A DNA stretch of 10,976 nt from Chloroflexota bacterium (GTDB taxonomy: Bacteria; Chloroflexota; Anaerolineae; Thermoflexales; Thermoflexaceae), in the NCBI GenBank assembly GCA_030550075.1, contig JAUQQB010000058.1:1-10976 (forward strand), in the 5' to 3' direction. Positions 6,584 through 10,976 of the stretch are shown here, piece by piece. The number at the start of each line of letters is the position of its first letter. The first letter of the stretch is position 1. The translations under genes were made by a program, and so were the position numbers. Below the pieces are notes generated by a model. It worked only from the letters and a program-made list of their open reading frames with translations, was not told the DNA's origin and did no database searches.

Positions 6584-7195
6584 ATGGAGAGGCATGATGT
6601 GTGCGGGATCGTCCTGGCTGCAGGGCGCTCCCGCCGCCTGGGGCGTCCGAAGCATCTGCTGCCCTGGGATGGTCGGACTGTGCTAGAGCATATCGTGGCT
6701 CAAATCCGGCATCTGCCGCTTCAACCGGTGGTGGTGGTCCTGGGTCCGCAAGCCGCTTCGCTGGCCCCCCGTCTGGAGGCTCTCGGGGCGATCCCGGTGA
6801 GGGTGCCGGAGGGGGCGCAAGCATGCGCCGTCTCGATCCGCACCGGATTACAGGCGGTGCGGGAGGCGGAGGCTGCGATGTTCTTCCTGGGAGATCAACC
6901 GACCCTGTCCTTATCTGCCCCAGAGGCTCTTTTAAACGGATGGCGGGAGCGGGATCGGCCCTTTCAGGTCGTCCGCTATCGGGAGGGCCGTGGGCATCCC
7001 ATTCTCATCGCCCAGGCATTGTTCGAGGTTCTGGGAGCACGGACAGGAGAGAAAATCCTCTGGGAGCTGATGGAGGAACATCCGGACTGGGTGGCGGAGG
7101 TCCCCATCGATCTTCCGCTTCCGCGAGATATTGATACCTGGGAGGATTACCTGGCCCTCCGGGCGGAGGCCGGGTTACCACCGGTGGATTTCTGA
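6584..7195 (+). CDS. mocA: MobA-like NTP transferase, probable molybdenum cofactor cytidylyltransferase (MocA)
   Basis: A 203-residue nucleotidyltransferase predicted to join CTP to Mo-molybdopterin, giving the molybdopterin cytosine dinucleotide (MCD) cofactor that CoxL-type enzymes carry. The N-terminal signature LAAGRSRRLGRPK (11-23) followed by LLPWDG is the nucleotide-binding loop of this family. FLGDQP supplies the metal-binding aspartate segment, RGHPILI is the conserved Gly-His-Pro strand, and the C-terminal DIDTWEDY is the usual closing motif. Length is normal (about 200). Similar folds include MobA (GTP) and sugar-phosphate or 2-C-methylerythritol cytidylyltransferases. The HP and DIDT motifs plus the neighbouring CO dehydrogenase favour MocA, but base specificity cannot be proven by eye. 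It lies 206 nt after coxI beyond a terminator, so it is at least partly a separate transcription unit. Confidence 0.87.
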   Translation: MERHDVCGIVLAAGRSRRLGRPKHLLPWDGRTVLEHIVAQIRHLPLQPVVVVLGPQAASLAPRLEALGAIPVRVPEGAQACAVSIRTGLQAVREAEAAMFFLGDQPTLSLSAPEALLNGWRERDRPFQVVRYREGRGHPILIAQALFEVLGARTGEKILWELMEEHPDWVAEVPIDLPLPRDIDTWEDYLALRAEAGLPPVDF

Positions 7196-7211
7196 GCCTG
7201 CTGCGTTCTCC

Positions 7212-7250
7212 CCCTTCCCACAGCCCTTTTGGGCCGTGGGGAGGGTTTTT
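7212..7250 (+). terminator. Intrinsic terminator after mocA
   Basis: CCCTTCCCACAGCCC (7212-7226) pairs with GGGCCGTGGGGAGGG (7231-7245) as a 15-position stem with one A-C mismatch and one G-U pair. The loop is TTTT and the stem is followed by TTTTT (7246-7250). It lies 16 nt after the mocA stop. There is no T-tract on the other strand, so it acts rightward only. Confidence 0.9.
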
Positions 7251-7303
7251 CATGCTTCTACGCAGCGGCGCAATCAATCTTCTACTCATGGTCTTTGGGG
7301 CCT

Positions 7304-7328
7304 GGACGAGCGCTGAAGGCGCCCGTCC
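7304..7328 (-). other. Hairpin in the convergent gap after the Rieske gene
   Basis: GGACG (7304-7308) pairs with CGTCC (7324-7328) and GCGC (7310-7313) with GCGC (7319-7322), with one mismatch between the two stems and a TGAAG loop. It lies 18 nt beyond the stop of the minus-strand Rieske gene. No T-tract follows on either strand, so it is at best a non-canonical 3' end structure for that gene. The rest of 7251-7346 shows no gene. Confidence 0.35.
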
Positions 7329-7346
7329 CAACAACTTCCTCGGCCT

Positions 7347-9098
7347 TCACGCTTCAAGTTCCTCATATAGACGCTCGCCCCGATGGAGCCGCTCGGCGAT
7401 GCGGTAGGTCTGCTCCTGGGCCCGTCGCGTCGGGGCATGGGCGGCCAGATAGCGGGCGGCAGCGATCAGGATGAAATTCCCCAGACGGGTTCCTCGCCAG
7501 ATGGCAAACTGCTGGAAGGCCGCTTCCATCATCTGGATCGTATGGAAGTTCCGATCCTCCCGCAACAGCCCATGACCCAGGGCGGCCAGCAAACGTCCCG
7601 TCTCCTCCCCATTATGGAGATAACCCGCCACGATCGATGCCACTTCCTGCACCGCAGCCTGCTGATTCAGAAGGGCGGCGAGGCGCTTCTCGAATCCGTC
7701 AGGATCCTCGATCCCGATATCAGGCTTTGGGAGAGGGGCTGGTGGGATATTCAGGAATCGATCCAGATAAACACTCATCGCAGCATCGAAGACCCCTCGC
7801 AGAAGGGCAGGAGAGGGGAACCGGCGCATCGCCTGATGAACCGCGTTGGCGAAGCTGAACGTATGCAGAGCGGTGTCCCAATCCCCGAACTCGTTATGCA
7901 GGGAAAACTGGGCGATCCGCAGGGCCGCGGCGACAGCAACTGCTCCAGCGACCTCCGCCCATGGTGCCCCTGCCTGAAGGGCCTCCAGCAGCGCCTCAAT
8001 AATGGCCGCTGGATCCTCCCCCATCAGCACCGGGAGCAACGCCTCCGGTCCGGTCCATTCTCCCTCTGAGGATCGGCCTGTCGGGGGAAGGGTAGGCAGC
8101 GCTTCAAAGGCTCGCTCCAGGATCGCCACCAGATCCACCGGATGGCGCCAGGCGGTGTTCTCTTCCATGCGCTCCCCGTTCGCCAGAACCGGGACGAGGC
8201 TGGTCAGCACCGGGCCTGCTTGTTCCCAGCCCGCGATCTCCAGTGCTTCGAAAGCTTTGTTCGCGAAGTCCAGGGCATGACCGGCCGATAGGTAACGGTG
8301 ATCCGTGGCTGCGGTGAAAATCATCTCCGCGATGACGGCCGGGGGGAACCCGGCTTCGATGGCGGAAGCCAGGCAGCGTTCTGCTCCCTCTGTATCCCGC
8401 ACCTCCACGAACTGTCGGAACCATCGGTGGAGCCGCTCGGCGTCTGGATTGGAGTCAGGGAGCGGACGGATCTGGAAGCGGGGTGGGGTGCCTTCGCTGT
8501 CCCCGGCCACCGCCGCCAGGCCGTGATACAGCGCGCGGGGGCGATCATAGGGATCCAGAAGAGGAAGCATGTTCATCATCGCTGTGAGGATCGTCAGCCC
8601 GGGTCCCCAACCGGCCTGCCGATGGCGCACGCCGAAGTCGAGCCCGACCCGGAAGATCGCCACCGGGTCCTCCCCCAGATCCAGGAGGCGCAGGATGGAT
8701 TTGGCCAGGACCAGCGGCAGATCATGTTTCAGACCATCCTCCAGCCGGGCCCAGGATTGGATACGCCAATCCCTGGAAGGGCGGAGGTTCACCCACACCT
8801 CATCCCCGCGGATCTCCACCGGGAACACGATCAGGTCATCCGCCCACAGGTCGAACGTGCCGCCCGTCCGCAGATCGAATCGGGCGTGATGCCAGTGGCA
8901 GGTCAGCAGGCCATCGCGCAGGGTTCCTCGATGGAGGGGGAAGCCCATATGGGGGCACCGGTTATCCAGCGCGTAGATGCGATCTCCCTCCGCGAACAGG
9001 GCGATCGTGTGATGGCCGGCCTGGACGACCATGGCCCCTGCCGCCTGCACCTCCGAGACCCGGGCCACCTGAACCCAGGTATCCAATGGCGTGTTCAT
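7347..9098 (-). CDS. Rieske [2Fe-2S] protein with large uncharacterised helical C-terminal region
   Basis: A 583-residue soluble protein with no visible signal peptide or membrane segment. Residues about 7-107 form a Rieske domain of the ferredoxin/dioxygenase type. Cys48-Pro-His50 and Cys67-His-Trp-His70 give the Cys-x-His, 16 residues, Cys-x2-His spacing that ligates the cluster. The remaining 470 or so residues look mostly helical and I do not recognise the fold with confidence. They contain three similar segments beginning with a histidine: H274-ALDFANKAF, H412-TFSFANAVH and H519-TIQMMEAAF, each with Asn or Glu six residues after the His. Acidic residues or histidines lie a few residues before each (D266/H267, H401/E403, E514/D515). 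A metal-binding or oxidoreductase role is inference; a distant relation to questin-oxidase-like proteins is a guess. The ATG at 9098 is preceded by AAGGG at a suitable distance; the open frame extends upstream but into the E2 gene. It is downstream of, and co-directional with, the E2 gene. Confidence 0.82.
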   Translation of the reverse strand: MNTPLDTWVQVARVSEVQAAGAMVVQAGHHTIALFAEGDRIYALDNRCPHMGFPLHRGTLRDGLLTCHWHHARFDLRTGGTFDLWADDLIVFPVEIRGDEVWVNLRPSRDWRIQSWARLEDGLKHDLPLVLAKSILRLLDLGEDPVAIFRVGLDFGVRHRQAGWGPGLTILTAMMNMLPLLDPYDRPRALYHGLAAVAGDSEGTPPRFQIRPLPDSNPDAERLHRWFRQFVEVRDTEGAERCLASAIEAGFPPAVIAEMIFTAATDHRYLSAGHALDFANKAFEALEIAGWEQAGPVLTSLVPVLANGERMEENTAWRHPVDLVAILERAFEALPTLPPTGRSSEGEWTGPEALLPVLMGEDPAAIIEALLEALQAGAPWAEVAGAVAVAAALRIAQFSLHNEFGDWDTALHTFSFANAVHQAMRRFPSPALLRGVFDAAMSVYLDRFLNIPPAPLPKPDIGIEDPDGFEKRLAALLNQQAAVQEVASIVAGYLHNGEETGRLLAALGHGLLREDRNFHTIQMMEAAFQQFAIWRGTRLGNFILIAAARYLAAHAPTRRAQEQTYRIAERLHRGERLYEELEA

Positions 9099-9141
9099 CC
9101 CGTTTCCCTTCACTTTAGGAATTGCGCAGTTCGTTCTCTCA

Positions 9142-9190
9142 GGAGGCCTTGGCGGCGGAGCGGGCCCCGAAGCCCCGTTCCGCCGCCTCC
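9142..9190 (-). other. GC-rich hairpin between the E2 and Rieske genes
   Basis: GGCGGCGGA (9151-9159) pairs exactly with TCCGCCGCC (9179-9187). A further CGGG (9161-9164) and CCCG (9174-9177) extend the stem past one mismatch. No T-tract follows on either strand. In the 125-nt gap after the E2 stop and before the Rieske start, it could limit read-through or protect the 3' end of the E2 message. Confidence 0.5.
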
Positions 9191-9223
9191 CAGGGAGGGG
9201 AATATTCGGATAGGCTCTAAGGC

Positions 9224-10606
9224 TCAGGTCCAGTTCTCCAGCACCGCCTTCACCTTGCTCATAAAGGCATCCGCCTGGGCGCCGTCGAGGATACGGTGGT
9301 CGAAGGTGAGGGTGAGGTAGACCATCGGGCGGATGGCCAGTACATCCCCCTGTGGGGTTTCCAGGACCACCGGTCGCTTGTGGACACGGCCCACGCCCAT
9401 AATGGCGCACTGAGGCTGGTGGATGATGGGGGTTGCGAAGAGGCTGCCCGAGACGCCGTGGTTGGTAATGGTGAAGGTCCCTCCCTGGATCTCGTCCGGC
9501 TTTAGCCGCCGTTGACGGGCCCGTTCCACCAGATCCTGGACCGCCCGGGCCAGCCCGATCAGGCTGTACGTGTCGGCGTTGCGGAGGACCGGGACGACCA
9601 GCCCCTCATCGCCCAGGGAGACGGCGAGGCCGATGTGGTAAACTTTGTAGGCCCGGATGCCCTCATCGGTCCATGTGCTGTTGACGATGGGATAGGTCTT
9701 CAGGGCGGCCACGGCGGCCGTGATGAAATAAGGCGTCAGCGTCAGCCGAACGCCCTCCCGCTCAAAGGCCGCGCGGTTGGCCTCGTAGTGGGCCATCACC
9801 CGGCTCATGTCGACCTCAAAGACCGTGGTGACATGGGGCGAGGTGTGCTTCGAGCGAGCCATGTGCTCGGCAATGGCCCGGCGCATGGAGGTGAGGGGGA
9901 TGATCTCATAAGGCATCTCCGGAGCAGCGGTCGGAGACGGCGGAGGGGGGGCGGGCGCCGGCGCGGGAGGCGCGGCCGGCGCAGGGGCCACTCGCAGCAC
10001 CTCCTCCGTCGGCCGGAACAGTTCTCCAGTCCCCGGCTGTTCCCACGGCGGTAGTTCCGCCGCTGGGGCGGCAGGGGCGCCGACCGGCTGCAGCTGCATC
10101 CGCTCGATGTAAGCCAGAAGATCCTTCTTCGTCACGCGACCGCCCTCGCCGGTACCGGGGATCTTTGAGAGATCAATCCCGTATTCCGCGGCCATCTTCG
10201 CCACCACCGGGGAGATCCGCGGTCCCCCTTCCCGACGGGCGGTCGGGGTCGGCTCGGGGGCAGGGGAGGGCGTAGGAGGCGCTGGGGCGGGGGCGATCGG
10301 GATCTCCGCGAGAGGCTCGATCTCACCGCCGTGGCCGATTCGGTAAGGGCGTTCCGGGACCGGCTCCCCCGGCTGTCCCAACATCGCGATCAGCGTTCCC
10401 GCTTTCAGGGTCATCCCTTCCGGGAAATAGATTTTTAACAGAGTTCCCTCGTCAGGGGCTGTCACTTCCGTGGTCACCTTATCCGTCTCCACCTCCAGGA
10501 GGGGTTCAAACCGCTGCACCCGTTCCCCCTCCCGCTTCAGCCAGCGGACGATCTTCCCTTCGACCACGCTCTCGCCGAGCTGCGGCATCACTACTGGTGT
10601 GGGCAT
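9224..10606 (-). CDS. Dihydrolipoamide acyltransferase, E2 component of a 2-oxo acid dehydrogenase complex
   Basis: A 460-residue core subunit that moves an acyl group from lipoate to coenzyme A and scaffolds the E1 and E3 enzymes. The lipoyl domain (1-77) has Lys43 in ETDKVTTEV as the lipoylation site. A Pro/Ala linker (78-130) leads to the peripheral subunit-binding domain (131-168, ISPVVAKMAAEYGIDLSKI and GTGEGGRVTKKDL). A second Pro/Ala linker (171-230) precedes the catalytic domain (231-460), with TNHGVSGS and the C-terminal DHRILDG, giving catalytic His437 and Asp441. Size and domain order are normal, with one lipoyl domain. The ATG at 10606 has AAGGAGG 7 nt upstream; the open frame runs further upstream to 10708, but that part is repeat sequence. 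E1 and E3 genes are not in the window. Whether it serves pyruvate, 2-oxoglutarate or branched-chain 2-oxo acids cannot be decided from sequence by eye. Confidence 0.94.
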   Translation of the reverse strand: MPTPVVMPQLGESVVEGKIVRWLKREGERVQRFEPLLEVETDKVTTEVTAPDEGTLLKIYFPEGMTLKAGTLIAMLGQPGEPVPERPYRIGHGGEIEPLAEIPIAPAPAPPTPSPAPEPTPTARREGGPRISPVVAKMAAEYGIDLSKIPGTGEGGRVTKKDLLAYIERMQLQPVGAPAAPAAELPPWEQPGTGELFRPTEEVLRVAPAPAAPPAPAPAPPPPSPTAAPEMPYEIIPLTSMRRAIAEHMARSKHTSPHVTTVFEVDMSRVMAHYEANRAAFEREGVRLTLTPYFITAAVAALKTYPIVNSTWTDEGIRAYKVYHIGLAVSLGDEGLVVPVLRNADTYSLIGLARAVQDLVERARQRRLKPDEIQGGTFTITNHGVSGSLFATPIIHQPQCAIMGVGRVHKRPVVLETPQGDVLAIRPMVYLTLTFDHRILDGAQADAFMSKVKAVLENWT

Positions 10607-10613
10607 CCCTGCG

Positions 10614-10620
10614 CCTCCTT
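10614..10620 (-). promoter_or_regulatory. Ribosome binding site deciding the E2 start
   Basis: Read on the minus strand this is AAGGAGG, 7 nt before the ATG at 10606. The resulting N-terminus MPTPVVMPQLGES is the usual beginning of a lipoyl domain. Confidence 0.85.
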
Positions 10621-10642
10621 CCGCAGAACGGTTGAATGCCAG

Positions 10643-10655
10643 TTGCCTGGGGCAA
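10643..10655. promoter_or_regulatory. Short perfect inverted repeat upstream of the E2 gene
   Basis: TTGCC (10643-10647), TGG spacer, then GGCAA (10651-10655). It sits 37 nt upstream of the E2 start codon, between the gene and the palindromic repeat array. It could be an operator half-site pair; 5-bp arms may also be chance. I could not place a promoter around it. Confidence 0.25.
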
Positions 10656-10661
10656 GGGTGT

Positions 10662-10679
10662 TTCGTGCCTGCTACGAAC
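10662..10679. repeat. Truncated copy of the palindromic repeat
   Basis: Only the right arm remains, matching TTCGTGCCCTACTACGAAC with small changes (CCTGCTACGAAC here). It is followed by the same AGGGG-CTTTT type spacer as the full copies. Confidence 0.7.
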
Positions 10680-10692
10680 AGGGGCTTTTCTC

Positions 10693-10777
10693 GTTCATAG
10701 TAGGGCACGTGAGTGCCCGTTCTTTTTTTGAACGCTTAGGACGGGCACTCCGCTTCGCTTCGTGCCCTACTACGAAC
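10693..10777. repeat. Palindromic repeat unit 1
   Basis: An 85-bp unit. The outer 17-nt arms match with one mismatch. The inner arms GAGTGCCCGT (10711-10720) and ACGGGCACTC (10741-10750) are exactly complementary, and a T-run of seven lies between GTTC and GAAC. Confidence 0.85.
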
Positions 10778-10786
10778 AGGGTTTTT

Positions 10787-10869
10787 GTTCATAGTAGGGC
10801 ACGTGAGTGCCCGTTCTTTTTTGAACGCTTAGACGGGCACTCCGCTTCGCTTCGTGCCCGACTACAAAC
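10787..10869. repeat. Palindromic repeat unit 2
   Basis: An 83-bp unit differing from unit 1 by a shorter T-run, loss of one G in the AGGAC segment, and CCCGACTACAAAC at the right end in place of CCCTACTACGAAC. Confidence 0.85.
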
Positions 10870-10881
10870 AAAGGGCTTTTC

Positions 10882-10965
10882 GTTCGTAGTAGGGCACGCA
10901 AGTGCCCGTTCTTTTTGTGAACGCTTAGACGGGCACTTCGCTTTGCTTCGTGCCCTACTACAAAC
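10882..10965. repeat. Palindromic repeat unit 3
   Basis: An 84-bp unit in which the inner arms read AAGTGCCC and GGGCACTT, where units 1 and 2 have GAGTGCCC and GGGCACTC. This is a paired change that keeps the stem. The central T-run is TTTTTGT. The spacer after it continues to the end of the window. Confidence 0.85.
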
Positions 10966-10976
10966 AGGGGTTTTCT

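Larger units (their letters stand above)
10662..10976. repeat. Array of about 95-bp palindromic repeat units, running off the window
   Basis: Three nearly identical units (10693-10777, 10787-10869, 10882-10965) are separated by short A/G-then-T-rich spacers, with a truncated copy at 10662-10679. Start-to-start distances are 94 and 95 bp. Each unit is bounded by inverted arms: GTTCATAGTAGGGCACG on the left and a near-complement ending CTACGAAC or CTACAAAC on the right. It also contains GGGCAC and GTGCCC in alternating orientation (four arms in all), with a short T-run between GTTC and GAAC at the centre. No open reading frame is supported. It resembles interspersed palindromic repeats or a small non-autonomous element; no flanking transposase is visible. 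Confidence 0.9.

Noticed and set aside
8298..9320. Open frame of about 340 codons on the plus strand
   Set aside because: It lies antisense to the Rieske and E2 genes, has no recognisable domain or ribosome binding site, and has the composition of a shadow frame.
9099..9410. Long N-terminal extension of the Rieske protein overlapping the E2 gene
   Set aside because: The frame is merely open in GC-rich DNA; the extension is Pro/Gly/Arg-rich without a domain and would overlap the conserved E2 catalytic C-terminus.
9940..10010. Low-complexity GC-rich repeat on the minus strand
   Set aside because: It encodes the Pro/Ala-rich flexible linker before the E2 catalytic domain, a normal feature of this family.
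10607..10708. N-terminal extension of the E2 protein up to 10708
   Set aside because: The added residues come from repeat DNA and leader, and the ATG at 10606 has an ideal ribosome binding site and the canonical lipoyl-domain start.
10693..10965. CRISPR array
   Set aside because: The units are 83-85 bp with spacers of only about 9-12 bp of similar sequence, unlike the 24-37 bp repeats and unique spacers of CRISPR.

Overview
The window is GC-rich bacterial DNA with eight genes, all recognisable at least to family level. Gene content, strong AGGAGG-type ribosome binding sites and protein composition would suit a thermophilic Chloroflexota (Anaerolineae/Thermoflexus-like) bacterium. That taxonomic guess is inference only, because nothing in the window is diagnostic.

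Left and centre (1-7250, all + strand): a leader with interleaved inverted repeats precedes a zinc-dependent alcohol dehydrogenase (190-1233). The three structural genes of an aerobic molybdenum-copper carbon monoxide dehydrogenase follow in the classical order coxM (FAD subunit), coxS (2x[2Fe-2S] subunit) and coxL (Mo/Cu catalytic subunit). CoxL carries the form I active-site loop YRCSFR with the copper-ligand cysteine, so CO is the expected substrate and not an aldehyde or purine. A 168-nt intercistronic region with several possible hairpins separates coxL from an XdhC/CoxI maturation factor that carries an extra C-terminal YHS domain. A strong intrinsic terminator closes this unit. A MobA-like cytidylyltransferase (mocA) then has its own terminator.

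Right (7347-10606, - strand): two genes converge on the cox cluster. The upstream one encodes a complete dihydrolipoamide acyltransferase (E2) of a 2-oxo acid dehydrogenase complex. The downstream one encodes a Rieske protein whose large helical C-terminal part I cannot assign. Upstream of the E2 gene, at the window edge, lies an array of about 95-bp palindromic repeat units (10662-10976) that show a compensatory base change.

How the genes fit together: CoxMSL would oxidise CO to CO2 and pass electrons through FeS and FAD to the respiratory chain. MocA would supply the molybdopterin cytosine dinucleotide cofactor that CoxL uses. CoxI-YHS is likely a maturation factor, and its YHS domain may handle metal. 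The roles of the alcohol dehydrogenase and the Rieske protein relative to this pathway are not shown by the sequence. No tRNA, rRNA, CRISPR array, transposase or phage gene was found.
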